Source of the DNA: Loripinus fragilis
Taxonomy: Eukaryota; Mollusca; Bivalvia; Lucinida; Lucinidae
NCBI GenBank assembly: GCA_964019695.1
Contig: OZ026530.1
Span: 27,292,108-27,356,107 of the forward strand
Direction of reading: 5' to 3'
DNA length: 64,000 nucleotides
In this document: positions 1 to 15,200 of the stretch, one piece after another
Numbering within the stretch: position 1 is the first letter of the stretch
How the letters are laid out: each line of letters opens with the position of its first letter
The notes under the pieces: model-generated
Told to the model about the DNA's origin: nothing
The model's input: only the letters and a program-made list of their open reading frames with translations
The model's database searches: none
Translations under genes and position numbers: made by a program

Positions 1-87
1 TTAATTTTGGCTTCTTACTTCCAAACTTAATACTGACTAAAGCAGCCTACTAGTACTAATATGCGTAGTTTTCTTGCTTTACTACAG

Positions 88-219
88 GCCACATCTATGT
101 TAGTAACAACTATCCGAGGCCAAGCAGAATCTCATCCAGATTCCGATGTCCAGAAGAGATTATTGGCTGCTGCTAAAGCTCTTGCTGATGCTACAGCTAA
201 ACTGGTAGAAGCAGCAAAG
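88..219 (+). CDS. TLN: Talin exon 1 of window (rod R3 part)
   Basis: 44 codons, phase 0 at both ends, acceptor ...tttactacag and donor gtaata. The residues include the heptad-like TTIRGQAESHPDSDVQKRL and end in ATAKLVEAAK, which matches the talin rod pattern of a short HPDS loop followed by a long amphipathic helix. It joins in frame to the exon at 1837. It corresponds to about human residues 833-876 in bundle R3. Earlier exons are outside the window. Confidence 0.93.
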
Positions 220-3200
220 GTAATAAAATAGTTTCACTTGTGTATTCTTACATCCAGTTTAACTCTTGCATGCTGGGTAATTTTTTATGCTTTTTTGTCG
301 TCTCCTGATTTTTTTAAAAAAACTCTTTTTCCAAAAATTCTTTCAGGAATACCATCAGTGTCAATCAGTTTGGATTCAGATCAGGCCCGACATTTTGTCG
401 GGCCTGATCTTGGTCCAAACTGTTTGCAATTGTTATCAGCAGACGACACTAGTAGGCAAAGAGTAAATACAATCAGGATTGGGTGATCCATGATTTTGGA
501 GGTGACACAGGCTAGAGCTTCTATATTAAAATGTAGATTGTGACTTAGAAAGTCCATTTCATGTAGATCCTGATTTAATAGATGCATTCTGTGTCTTCTT
601 ACAGTGATTTTATTTTGGATTTTGGGAAGCTACCTTTTCTTTCACATTTGGGAAAATATATCATAAAAATGGGAAAATAAGTACTAAAATACATGAAATT
701 GGGAAAATAAAGGCCATTTTTTGGATTGGGAATGACTCCCATATAGGGCTAAATAAAATCACTGTCTTATCTGTGTCTACTCTAACTGCCAAAGAACTTG
801 TTTACAGGTTTAGTCATGTAAGGGTTCTCCCATTAAAGATAAGTAGACCCTTTTCTACATTTTGGACAGATCCATTTTCAATCAGATCTGCATCTCATCA
901 GAGTATGCACTGTTTGCTTCTGTGAAACTGTAAAAAGTTAAAATATAGAGGTGGCTGTATTTTGGCAGTGTTAATGATAAAAACAAAAATTGGGCCACTT
1001 AGCACAGTGGGTAATGTACCTGCCTGCAGATCCAGGGCTTGCGAGTTAGATCCCGGCCCGGTCCCATACTTTCGCGGAGATTGATCATGAAATAATTTCT
1101 ACGGTCATGAAATTATTTCTATGACCGTTCTTCTCCCTTCCACTGATTCAAGAAGGGTTGTCAGTTACAAGCGAAAAGTATGTGCACAAAGGACTGATTA
1201 ACCACTAGTCAAGCTTGCCCAGGAAAGTGTTGTTAGGTGAACAGAACTGACCACCCCGACATGACCATAGCTGTTGACTGAGACATAAAGCATCAGACCA
1301 AAAAAACAAACATAACAAAATCGCCAAAATAAGATACAGTGAAACAGTTAGACAATATGCAATACAACATAAATGGACACTCATTCATGCTGTGCTGTTT
1401 CATGGTAACTTTCAAAGTTAATGTGACACACGAAAATTTTTTTTAACTCACCTTTTATGAACATCCAAAACAGGGTTCACACAGGCTTGAAAAGTACTTG
1501 AATATACAGGACTGTCTTGAAAATCCCTTGAAAATTGAATTTCTGGAAAAATACTCATGGCCTTGGAAAGTCCTTGAATTTTACCATTTACATTCCTGAG
1601 GATTCAATACTGTCTTTGGAGATATAAATCAGCATAAAATTGTGGTGCCTTTATTTGGTGCAGCACATGCTGCACCAAATAAAGGCACCACAATTTTATA
1701 AATTTTCTAAAATTAATATCTTTAGTAATGCAGTCTAGCATTTCCGAAGTAGAATTTTAATGAAAATGAAATTCATTTCTTAAATAAACTTTTAAAGATA
1801 GCACTGTAGATATTTAGTTTCTGTTATACCCAACAGGGTTGTGCTACCAGTCCCAATGACTCTGAAAGACAACAGATGTTGCGGTCAGCGGCAGAAGAGT
1901 TGAGATCTGCTACGAACACAGCCGCCAGTAATGCTCTGAAGAAGAAACTCATCAAACGACTAGAAGTATGTAACCTTTTCTATCAGTATCTACATATAAC
2001 ATTAGTGTTTCATTTAAATAGTCTGCTAGTAGATGATTCACATGAAATATTAAGCCTTATTTGGTTTCTTAACTAAGCACCAAAATATTGTATGCTGTTA
2101 GGTTATAGGCCCCACAGGTTGAGTGGGTAAAAAATCCATACAAACGATGCATGAGCAGTCTGATTTGTACCTTCACTGTTTGATATTTTGAATGCATTTT
2201 CTGAATCAGAAGCATGGTAACAGCTATTAATATTGTCAGACAAGAAGCTGACAATTGAGGATTTTTACTCTTTTTGTGGCATCACCAGACTTAATAAATT
2301 ACAAATATCCTTAACCTATATGACCTTTTGAGTATATTGATAGGCTTTTATTATTTCTGCTTTCAAGTCAGTCTATTAGCACTGCACCAAAGAACTGAAA
2401 CTAGAGTGTGCATATTTTCTGGGCCAGACTAGCTAGTTTCTGCCATTTAGGCTTCATCAGTGACCCTCTAATAGTTTCAAAGTTCCACAATGAAACCCAT
2501 GATCCCAAAGGACAAGAAAATAAAATCTACACTATAGTGAAGGGCAGGGAGACGTTCTACCGCCGCCACACAGTCCCAATCACCAGCTGTAGTGAAGTCA
2601 AATATGTTCTAAAAAGGATATCCTTTGGAAGCAAAGACCTATAACAATGTTAAGAAAAAAATCAAAATGTATTTGGTTTCTGTTACACCCATTCTACAAT
2701 TACACACCAACAGTACATTATGAAGTTCCAACATTATTTCCAAGCGTTCTTTTCAGAACCCTTAGTAGATTTTAGATTATAATAATCTTTTCAAATTATT
2801 TGAAAACATTACAGTCCTAAATACAAATCTTCCACAGAACAAGCACTGTGTCAAGCATATAATTTGGGAAAGGGTTACCTCTAACCTGCTGGATGATAAC
2901 TATGAAGGCAGTGTTATGCTTTTTATACCCCCCGCAAACTTTGTTTGTAGGGGGTATACTGTTTTCACTTTGTCTGTCCGTCCGTCTGTCCGTCCGTCCG
3001 TCCGTCCGTCCGTCCGTCCGTAACGCTTTGTTTCCTTAATATCTTGAAGAGTCATTGCTGGATTTTCATTAAACCTTGCAAACATGTTCATATATGCAAG
3101 ACAAATTTTTTAGACAAAAAAGTAAGGGCTAGGGGCCAATTCTATCAGAGTTATTTCCCTTTGTAGTTCTAAATGGCTTTTAATATAGGGTTTTATGCTT

Positions 3201-6200
3201 ATGCTATTATAGGCCATACATGGGCCGATCAACTCCTACCACAGCTTTTGATGGAACAATTTGATACTTTTCCTATACAATGTAGACACATTGATCATAT
3301 GCATGAAGGAGTTTGGTTCAGAAAAAATAATTTTTATTAAAATGACAGCTGTGAGAACTTAGACAATTTTTCCCTACTAACGTGTTTGTATATGCATAGA
3401 TGGTGCCTTCATGGGCCGATCAACCTCTACCACAGCTTTTGATGGAACAATTTGATACTTTTCCTATACAATGTAGACACATTGAACATATGCATGTAGG
3501 AGTTTGGTTTAGGAAAAATAATTTTTGACAAAATGACAGCTGTGAGAACTTAAACAATATTTCCCTAATAGGGCTTTTGTATATGCATAGATGGTGCCTT
3601 TATGGGCCTATCAACTCCTACCACAGCTTTTGATGGAGCAATTTGATACTTTGCTGATACAATGTAAGCACATTCAACATATGCATGAAGGAGTTTGGTT
3701 CAGAAAAAATAATTTTTGACAAAATGACAGCTGTGAGAACTTAGACAATTTTTCCCTAATATGGCTTTTGTATATGCATAGGTGGTGCCTTCATGGGCCA
3801 ATCAACTCCTACCACAGCTTTTAATGGAGCAATTTGATACTTTGCCGATACAATGTAGACACATTGAACATATGCATGAAGGAGTGTTATAATTTTTGTT
3901 TGCACATATTATACTGAAATCTTCTTTTCAAAACTAAAGTCTGCTGGTTTGAACTATAACTTGACAAGTTTTTTCTCTGACTCTTACTGTGCGGGGGGTA
4001 TCTTATAAGCATTGCTTATTGACTTTTTTCATTGTAGCTGGCAAAAAAGCAATCAGGAGATTAAATGAAAGGGTGGAAAAATGTTATATTTCTTGCAAAG
4101 TTCCTTTTTGTAACCAATTGCACATTTTGGGAGAAAAGTTAACAAAGTGAAGAAATGCACATTTAAGAAGGTTCTCAGTTGTAACACATCAATGAATATG
4201 TAATCAAAGAATAAGTTTAAAAGGATTTATTTGTTTGTTTTGTTGCTTTACGTCCCAAGTCAACAGCTATGGTCATTGCGGGACGGTCAGTTCACCTAAC
4301 CACACTTTTTCCTGGACAGGCTTGAACAAGCGGTTAACCAGTAATTTGTGCACATACTTTAGCTTGTAACTGACAACAATCCTTCTTGAATGAATCAGCG
4401 GAAGGGAGGAGAAAGACCGTAGAAATCATTTCATGATCAAACTCCACGAAAGTATTCGACCGGACCGGGATCGAACTCGCGACCCCTGGATCTGCAGTCA
4501 GATTAGCTAGATGATTTGTGGGAATTGTATTGTAGAATGGGTGTAAGTATCCAACCAAGATAGAATAGAGGAATGAAAGATCAATCTGATTTATTTTATC
4601 AAGGTCACTCGATCCTTATAGACACATGTAACTTTCTGGGTTTTTTAAGATTTTGATCAAACTTGTACCTCTTGGCTTAGTTCCACAATATCTTACATGC
4701 AGAAATGTTAGTTTTCATATCATGATATCATCCTTTAAAGCTAAAAGGATTCAACTTATATTATAAAGATCATGTAATTTGGTTACTTATATACCCTTAT
4801 TCTACCACATTTATACAAATTTAAAATATCTCCATGAACTTGATATTAATTTCCATGAATGCGTCTCAAAATTTCAACAGTTTTATTCTTAAATCTATTA
4901 TTAAACATTGGGTAATTTAAATGAAAGATTTGTTACAACTGTTTTCCACTGAAAAATATGGTGTTTTTTCATGCATATTTCAGCGCGATACAGTTGTAAC
5001 TTCAGTTACAACTGTTTCACACCGAGTTTATAAGACAAATATGCTGCATTTCAGAGGGAATAGGGTTGTATCTCAAATATTTACAAATATCTCATTTCAG
5101 TCCTGAAATAAAGGATATCTTGTTTATTCTGTTGTCTTTGATTGTTATTATGCACTACATATCTGGATTTCAAAAGCTGACATAGCTAAATAAAAGAATC
5201 ATTAAGTTTTTTGTCTATACTGAAAAATTTTGAAAAACATAGTTACAACCCTATTGTGCCGACCCCACGAAAATTGTTTACGAGTAAATGCTCAGATGTT
5301 TTTTTCTGTGTAGGAACGTTTATTGAGAGTCTTTTAATCATTTTCATCGTCAAGTGATATCAAATTCCATTTAATTTGACAGATATGGGCTAAAATCTTT
5401 CGAACTTTGGGGAAAGTTGGTCAAAAGACTAGTGGGGAAACACGAATCAAAAGAAAGAAAATAACTTTTCATACAAAATTTTGGGCTAGAGGGGACGCTG
5501 AAACACATTTACACGGAACTGCATTGTCGGATTTCACCATTGTTTGTTCTTAGTTGTAAAATAAAACAAAAATGAACGTGACACCAACCTTTCTTTATCC
5601 AATTTTCGGCCTGGAAACTACCACGACGTGTCCCGGATGTGGCTTGGGAACAAATTTGCGTTAACACAATTTCGTGGTAGTTCCTAGGTTTACCACCCGT
5701 GAAATATTTTCTTCAGAAAAATATATGAAAAGAAGATTGTTTACTATAGTTTTAGTACACTCATATTGCATTGTCATGAGTATGAAATCATTTCAAACCC
5801 ATAAATAAATTGTCATGGGTTAGTTGGGCTCTCAGAAACAGGCTTCCACAGCTTCCACTCATCTCATTAACTCGTCCAACAGGACCAATACTAACTCTAC
5901 TGAGTGTATTAACAAGGTTATCATTGTAGTTTCAGACTGCAGCTAGACAGGCTGCCACAGCTTCCACTCATCTCATCAACTCGTCCAACAGGACCAATAC
6001 TGACTCTACTGAGTGTATTAACAAGGTTATCATTATTGTTTCAGACTGCAGCTAGACAGGCTGCCACAGCTTCCACTCATCTCATCAACTCGTCCAACAG
6101 GACCAATACTAACTCTACTGAGTGTATTAACAAGGTTATCATTGTTGTTTCAGACTGCAGCTAGACAGGCTGCCACAGCTTCCACTCATCTCATCAACTC

Positions 6201-9200
6201 GTCCAACATGTCCAACAGGACCAATACTAACTCTACTGAGTGTATTAACAAGGTTATCATTATTGTTTCAGACTGCAGCTAGACAGGCTGCCACAGCTTC
6301 CACTCATCTCATCAACTCGTCCAACATGTCCAACAGGACCAATACTAACTCTACTGAGTGTATTAACAAGGTTATCATTGTTGTTTCAGACTGCAGCTAG
6401 ACAGGCTGCCACAGCTTCCACTCATCTCATCAACTGGTCCAACATGTCCAACAGGACCAATACTAACTCTACTGAGTGTATTAACAAGGTTATCATTGTA
6501 GTTTCAGACTGCAGCTAGACAGGCTGCCACAGCTTCCACTCATCTCATCAACTCGTCCAACATGTCCAACAGGACCAATACTAACTCTACTGAGTGTATT
6601 AACAAGGTTATCATTGTTGTTTCAGACTGCAGCTAGACAGGCTGCCACAGCTTCCACTCATCTCATCAACTCGTCCAACATGTCCAACAGGACCAATACT
6701 AACTCTACTGAGTGTATTAACAAGGTTATCATTGTTGTTTCAGACTGCAGCTAGACAGGCTGCTACAGCTTCCACTCATCTCATCAACTCGTCCAACATG
6801 TCCAACAGGACCAATACTAACTCTACTGAGTGTATTAACAAGGTTATCATTATTGTTTCAGACTGCAGCTAGACAGGCTGCCACAGCTTCCACTCATCTC
6901 ATCAACTCGTCCAACATGTCCAACAGGACCAATACTATCTCTACTGAGTGTATTAACAAGGTTATCATTATTGTTTCAGACTGCAGCTAGACAGGCTGCC
7001 ACAGCTTCCACTCATCTCATCAACTCGTCCAACAGGACCAATACTAACTCTACTGAGTGTATTAACAAGGTTATCATTGTTGTTTCAGACTGCAGCTAGA
7101 CAGGCTGCTACAGCTTCCACTCATCTCATCAACTCGTCCAACATGTCCAACAGGACCAATACTAACTCTACTGAGTGTATTAACAAGGTTATCATTGTAG
7201 TTTCAGACTGCAGCTAGACAGGCTGCCACAGCTTCCACTCATCTCATCAACTCGTCCAACATGTCCAACAGGACCAATACTAACTCTACTGAGTGTATTA
7301 ACAAGGTTATCATTATTGTTTCAGACTGCAGCTAGACAGGCTGCTACAGCTTCCACTCATCTCATCAACTCGTCCAACATGTCCAACAGGACCAATACTA
7401 ACTCTACTGAGTGTGTTAACAAGGTTATCATTGTTGTTTCAGACTGCAGCTAGACAGGCTGCTACAGCTTCCACTCATCTCATCAACTCGTCCAACATGT
7501 CCAACAGGACCAATACTAACTCTACTGAGTGTATTAACAAGGTTATCATTGTAGTTTCAGACTGCAGCTAGACAGGCTGCTACAGCTTCCACTCATCTCA
7601 TCAACTCGTCCAACATGTCCAACAGGACCAATACTATCTCTACTGAGTGTATTAACAAGGTTATCATTATTGTTTCAGACTGCAGCTAGACAGGCTGCCA
7701 CAGCTTCCACTCATCTCATCAACTCGTCCAACAGGACCAATACTAACTCTACTGAGTGTATTAACAAGGTTATCATTGTTGTTTCAGACTGCAGCTAGAC
7801 AGGCTGCTACAGCTTCCACTCATCTCATCAACTCGTCCAACATGTCCAACAGGACCAATACTAACTCTACTGAGTGTATTAACAAGGTTATCATTGTAGT
7901 TTCAGACTGCAGCTAGACAGGCTGCCACAGCTTCCACTCATCTCATCAACTCGTCCAACATGTCCAACAGGACCAATACTAACTCTACTGAGTGTATTAA
8001 CAAGGTTATCATTATTGTTTCAGACTGCAGCTAGACAGGCTGCTACAGCTTCCACTCATCTCATCAACTCGTCCAACATGTCCAACAGGACCAATACTAA
8101 CTCTACTGAGTGTATTAACAAGGTTATCATTATTGTTTCAGACTGCAGCTAGACAGGCTGCCACAGCTTCCACTCATCTCATCAACTCGTCCAACATGTC
8201 CAACAGGACCAATGTTAACTCTACTGAGTGTATTAACAAGGTTATCATTGTTGTTTCAGACTGCAGCTAGACAGGCTGCCACAGCTTCCACTCATCTCAT
8301 CAACTCGTCCAACATGTCCAACAGGACCAATGTTAACTCTACTGAGTGTATTAACAAGGTTATCATTGTTGTTTCAGACTGCAGCTAGACAGGCTGCCAC
8401 AGCTTCCACTCATCTCATCAACTCGTCCAACAGGACCAATACTGACTCTACTGAGTGTATTAACAAGGTTATCATTGTTGTTTCAGACTGCAGCTAGACA
8501 GGCTGCTACAGCTTCCACTCATCTCATCAACTCGTCCAACATGTCCAACAGGACCAATACTAACTCTACTGAGTGTATTAACAAGGTTATCATTGTTGTT
8601 TCAGACTGCAGCTAGACAGGCTGCTACAGCTTCCACTCATCTCATCAACTCATCCAACATGTCCAACAGGACCAATACTAACTCTACTGAGTGTATTAAC
8701 AAGGTTATCATTATTGTTTCAGACTGCAGCTAGACAGGCTGCCACAGCTTCCACTCATCTCATCAACTCATCCAACATGTCCAACAGGACCAATACTAAC
8801 TCTACTGAGTGTATTAACAAGGTTATCATTGTTGTTTCAGACTGCAGCTAGACAGGCTGCCACAGCTTCCACTCATCTCATCAACTCATCCAACATGTCC
8901 AACAGGACCAATACTAACTCTACTGAGTGTATTAACAAGGTTATCATTGTTGTTTCAGACTGCAGCTAGACAGGCTGCCACAGCTTCCACTCATCTCATC
9001 AACTCGTCCAACATGTCCAACAGGACCAATACTAACTCTACTGAGTGTATTAACAAGGTTATCATTATTGTTTCAGACTGCAGCTAGACAGGCTGCCACA
9101 GCTTCCACTCATCTCATCAACTCATCCAACATGTCCAACAGGACCAATACTAACTCTACTGAGTGTATTAACAAGGTTATCATTGTTGTTTCAGACTGCA

Positions 9201-12200
9201 GCTAGACAGGCTGCCACAGCTTCCACTCATCTCATCAACTCATCCAACATGTCCAACAGGACCAATACTAACTCTACTGAGTGTATTAACAAGGTTATCA
9301 TTGTTGTTTCAGACTGCAGCTAGACAGGCTGCCACAGCTTCCACTCATCTCATCAACTCGTCCAACATGTCCAACAGGACCAATACTAACTCTACTGAGT
9401 GTATTAACAAGGTTATCATTGTTGTTTCAGACTGCAGCTAGACAGGCTGCCACAGCTTCCACTCATCTCATCAACTCGTCCAACATGTCCAACAGGACCA
9501 ATACTAACTCTACTGAGTGTATTAACAAGGTTATCATTATTGTTTCAGACTGCAGCTAGACAGGCTGCCACAGCTTCCACTCATCTCATCAACTCGTCCA
9601 ACATGTCCAACAGGACCAATACTAACTCTACTGAGTGTATTAACAAGGTAATCATTGTAGTTTCAGACTGCAGCTAGACAGGCTGCCACAGCTTCCACTC
9701 ATCTCATCAACTCGTCCAACATGTCCAACAGGACCAATACTAACTCTACTGAGTGTATTAACAAGGTTATCATTATTGTTTCAGACTGCAGCTAGACAGG
9801 CTGCCACAGCTTCCACTCATCTCATCAACTCGTCCAACATGTCCAACAGGACCAATACTATCTCTACTGAGTGTATTAACAAGGTTATCATTGTTGTTTC
9901 AGACTGCAGCTAGACAGGCTGCCACAGCTTCCACTCATCTCATCAACTGGTCCAACATGTCCAACAGGACCAATACTAACTCTACTGAGTGTATTAACAA
10001 GGTTATCATTGTTGTTTCAGACTGCAGCTAGACAGGCTGCCACAGCTTCCACTCATCTCATCAACTCGTCCAACATGTCCAACAGGACCAATACTAACTC
10101 TACTGAGTGTATTAACAAGGTTATCATTATTGTTTCAGACTGCAGCTAGACAGGCTGCCACAGCTTCCACTCATCTCATCAACTGGTCCAACATGTCCAA
10201 CAGGACCAATACTAACTCTACTGAGTGTATTAACAAGGTTATCATTGTTGTTTCAGACTGCAGCTAGACAGGCTGCCACAGCTTCCACTCATCTCATCAA
10301 CTCGTCCAACATGTCCAACAGGACCAATACTAACTCTACTGAGTGTATTAACAAGGTTATCATTATTGTTTCAGACTGCAGCTAGACAGGCTGCCACAGC
10401 TTCCACTCATCTCATCAACTCGTCCAACATGTCCAACAGAACCAATACTAATTCTACTGAGTGTATTAACAAGGTTATCATTGTTGTTTCAGACTGCAGC
10501 TAGACAGGCTGCCACAGCTTCCACTCATCTCATCAACTCGTCCAACATGTCCAACAGGACCAATACTAACTCTACTGAGTGTATTAACAAGGTTATCATT
10601 GTTGTTTCAGACTGCAGCTAGACAGGCTGCCACAGCTTCCACTCATCTCATCAACTTGTCCAACATGTCCAACAGGACCAATACTAACTCTACTGAGTGT
10701 ATTAACAAGGTTATCATTATTGTTTCAGACTGCAGCTAGACAGGCTGCTACAGCTTCCACTCATCTCATCAACTCGTCCAACATGTCCAACAGGACCAAT
10801 ACTAACTCTACTGAGTGTATTAACAAGGTTATCATTATTGTTTCAGACTGCAGCTAGACAGGCTGCCACAGCTTCCACTCATCTCATCAACTCGTCCAAC
10901 ATGTCCAACAGGACCAATACTATCTCTACTGAGTGTATTAACAAGGTTATCATTATTGTTTCAGACTGCAGCTAGACAGGCTGCTACAGCTTCCACTCAT
11001 CTCATCAACTCATCCAACATGTCCAACAGGACCAATACTAACTCTACTGAGTGTATTAACAAGGTTATCATTATTGTTTCAGACTGCAGCTAGACAGGCT
11101 GCCACAGCTTCCACTCATCTCATCAACTCGTCCAACATGTCCAACAGGACCAATGTTAACTCTACTGAGTGTATTAACAAGGTTATCATTGTTGTTTCAG
11201 ACTGCAGCTAGACAGGCTGCCACAGCTTCCACTCATCTCATCAACTCGTCCAACATGTCCAACAGGACCAATACTAACTCTACTGAGTGTATTAACAAGG
11301 TTATCATTATTGTTTCAGACTGCAGCTAGACAGGCTGCCACAGCTTCCACTCATCTCATCAACTCGTCCAACAGGACCAATACTAACTCTACTGAGTGTA
11401 TTAACAAGGTTATCATTATTGTTTCAGACTGCAGCTAGACAGGCTGCCACAGCTTCCACTCATCTCATCAACTCGTCCAACATGTCCAACAGGACCAATG
11501 TTAACTCTACTGAGTGTATTAACAAGGTTATCATTGTTGTTTCAGACTGCAGCTAGACAGGCTGCCACAGCTTCCACTCATCTCATCAACTCGTCCAACA
11601 TGTCCAACAGGACCAATACTAACTCTACTGAGTGTATTAACAAGGTTATCATTATTGTTTCAGACTGCAGCTAGACAGGCTGCCACAGCTTCCACTCATC
11701 TCATCAACTCGTCCAACATGTCCAACAGGACCAATACTAACTCTACTGAGTGTATTAACAAGGTTATCATTATTGTTTCAGACTGCAGCTAGACAGGCTG
11801 CCACAGCTTCCACTCATCTCATCAACTGGTCCAACATGTCCAACAGGACCAATACTAACTCTACTGAGTGTATTAACAAGGTTATCATTGTAGTTTCAGA
11901 CTGCAGCTAGACAGGCTGCCACAGCTTCCACTCATCTCATCAACTCATCCAACATGTCCAACAGGACCAATACTAACTCTACTGAGTGTATTAACAAGGT
12001 TATCATTGTAGTTTCAGACTGCAGCTAGACAGGCTGCCACAGCTTCCACTCATCTCATCAACTCGTCCAACATGTCCAACAGGACCAATACTAACTCTAC
12101 TGAGTGTATTAACAAGGTTATCATTATTGTTTCAGACTGCAGCTAGACAGGCTGCCACAGCTTCCACTCATCTCATCAACTTGTCCAACATGTCCAACAG

Positions 12201-15200
12201 GACCAATACTAACTCTACTGAGTGTATTAACAAGGTTATCATTGTTGTTTCAGACTGCAGCTAGACAGGCTGCCACAGCTTCCACTCATCTCATCAACTT
12301 GTCCAACATGTCCAACAGGACCAATACTAACTCTACTGAGTGTATTAACAAGGTTATCATTGTTGTTTCAGACTGCAGCTAGACAGGCTGCCACAGCTTC
12401 CACTCATCTCATCAACTCTTCCAACATGTCCAACAGGACCAATACTAACTCTACTGAGTGTATTAACAAGGTTATCATTGTTGTTTCAGACTGCAGCTAG
12501 ACAGGCTGCCACAGCTTCCACTCATCTCATCAACTCGTCCAACATGTCCAACAGGACCAATACTAACTCTACTGAGTGTATTAACAAGGTTATCATTGTT
12601 GTTTCAGACTGCAGCTAGACAGGCTGCCACAGCTTCCACTCATCTCATCAACTCGTCCAACATGTCCAACAGGACCAATACTAACTCTACTGAGTGTATT
12701 AACAAGGTTATCATTGTTGTTTCAGACTGCAGCTAGACAGGCTGCCACAGCTTCCACTCATCTCATCAACTCGTCCAACATGTCCAACAGGACCAATACT
12801 AACTCTACTGAGTGTATTAACAAGGTTATCATTGTTGTTTCAGACTGCAGCTAGACAGGCTGCCACAGCTTCCACTCATCTCATCAACTCGTCCAACATG
12901 TCCAACAGGACCAATACTAACTCTACTGAGTGTATTAACAAGGTTATCATTGTTGTTTCAGACTGCAGCTAGACAGGCTTCTACAGCTTCCACTCATCTC
13001 ATCAACTCGTCCAACAGGACCAATACTAACTCTACTGAGTGTATTAACAAGGTTATCATTGTAGTTTCAGATTGCAGCTAGACAGGCTGCCACAGCTTCC
13101 ACTCATCTCATCAACTCGTCCAACATGTCCAACAGGACCAATACTAACTCTACTGAGTGTATTAACAAGGTTATCATTGTTGTTTCAGACTGCAGCTAGA
13201 CAGGCTGCTACAGCTTCCACTCATCTCATCAACTCGTCCAACATGTCCAACAGGACCAATACTAACTCTACTGAGTGTATTAACAAGGTTATCATTGTAG
13301 TTTCAGACTGCAGCTAGACAGGCTGCCACAGCTTCTACTCATCTCATCAACTCGTCCAACATGTCCAACAGGACCAATACTAACTCTACTGAGTGTATTA
13401 ACAAGGTTATCATTATTGTTTCAGACTGCAGCTAGACAGGCTGCCACAGCTTCCACTCATCTCATCAACTCGTCCAACATGTCCAACAGGACCAATACTA
13501 ACTCTACTGAGTGTATTAACAAGGTTATCATTGTTGTTTCAGACTGCAGCTAGACAGGCTGCCACAGCTTCCACTCATCTCATCAACTCGTCCAACAGGA
13601 CCAATACTAACTCTACTGAGTGTATTAACAAGGTTATCATTGTAGTTTCAGACTGCAGCTAGACAGGCTGCCACAGCTTCCACTCATCTCATCAACTCGT
13701 CCAACATGTCCAACAGGACCAATACTAACTCTACTGAGTGTATTAACAAGGTTATCATTGTAGTTTCAGACTGCAGCTAGACAGGCTGCCACAGCTTCCA
13801 CTCATCTCATCAACTCATCCAACATGTCCAACAGGACCAATACTAACTCTACTGAGTGTATTAACAAGGTTATCATTATTGTTTCAGACTGCAGCTAGAC
13901 AGGCTGCCACAGCTTCCACTCATCTCATCAACTCGTCCAACATGTCCAACAGGACCAATACTAACTCTACTGAGTGTATTAACAAGGTTATCATTATTGT
14001 TTCAGACTGCAGCTAGACAGGCTGCCACAGCTTCCACTCATCTCATCAACTGGTCCAACATGTCCAACAGGACCAATACTAACTCTACTGAGTGTATTAA
14101 CAAGGTTATCATTGTAGTTTCAGACTGCAGCTAGACAGGCTGCCACAGCTTCCACTCATCTCATCAACTCATCCAATATGTCCAACAGGACCAATACTAA
14201 CTCTACTGAGTGTATTAACAAGGTTATCATTGTTGTTTCAGACTGCAGCTAGACAGGCTGCCACAGCTTCCACTCATCTCATCAACTCGTCCAACATGTC
14301 CAACAGGACCAATACTAACTCTACTGAGTGTATTAACAAGGTTATCATTATTGTTTCAGACTGCAGCTAGACAGGCTGCCACAGCTTCCACTCATCTCAT
14401 CAACTTGTCCAACATGTCCAACAGGACCAATACTATCTCTACTGAGTGTATTAACAAGGTTATCATTGTAGTTTCAGACTGCAGCTAGACAGGCTGCCAC
14501 AGCTTCCACTCATCTCATCAACTCGTCCAACATGTCCAACAGGACCAATACTAACTCTACTGAGTGTATTAACAAGGTTATCATTGTTGTTTCAGACTGC
14601 AGCTAGACAGGCTGCCACAGCTTCCACTCATCTCATCAACTCGTCCAACATGTCCAACAGGACCAATACTAACTCTACTGAGTGTATTAACAAGGTTATC
14701 ATTGTTGTTTCAGACTGCAGCTAGACAGGCTGCTACAGCTTCCACTCATCTCATCAACTCGTCCAACATGTCCAACAGGACCAATACTAACTCTACTGAG
14801 TGTATTAACAAGGTTATCATTGTTGTTTCAGACTGCAGCTAGACAGGCTGCCACAGCTTCCACTCATCTCATCAACTCGTCCAACATGTCCAACAGGACC
14901 AATACTAACTCTACTGAGTGTATTAACAAGGTTATCATTATTGTTTCAGACTGCAGCTAGACAGGCTGCTACAGCTTCCACTCATCTCATCAACTGGTCC
15001 AACATGTCCAACAGGACCAATACTAACTCTACTGAGTGTATTAACAAGGTTATCATTGTTGTTTCAGACTGCAGCTAGACAGGCTGCCACAGCTTCCACT
15101 CATCTCATCAACTCATCCAACATGTCCAACAGGACCAATACTAACTCTACTGACTGTATTAACAAGGTTATCATTGTTGTTTCAGACTGCAGCTAGACAG

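Larger units (their letters stand above)
220..1836 (+). other. Intron 1 of window
   Basis: Intron of 1.6 kb with no coding signal. It holds a short palindromic repeat near 384-425 (atcaggcccgac / gtcgggcctgat arms), a tRNA-derived SINE at about 991-1310 and a palindromic MITE at about 1471-1790. Small open frames at 238-587 are repeat-derived and show no talin similarity. Confidence 0.85.
1966..5826 (+). other. Intron 2, unique part before the array
   Basis: 3.9 kb of AT-rich intron. It contains an ATACCCCC-ended element (2926-4010), a reversed SINE (4218-4510) and, near 5606-5690, an imperfect inverted repeat around ctaccacga / tcgtggtag. The stretches 2080-2900 and 4510-5600 show no gene or recognisable element. 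The small frame at 4921-5106 contains repeated gttacaact motifs and no known domain. Confidence 0.8.

Noticed and set aside
2900..3091. Minus-strand frame with repeated RTDG residues
   Set aside because: It is the translation of a tccg tetranucleotide run inside a mobile element.
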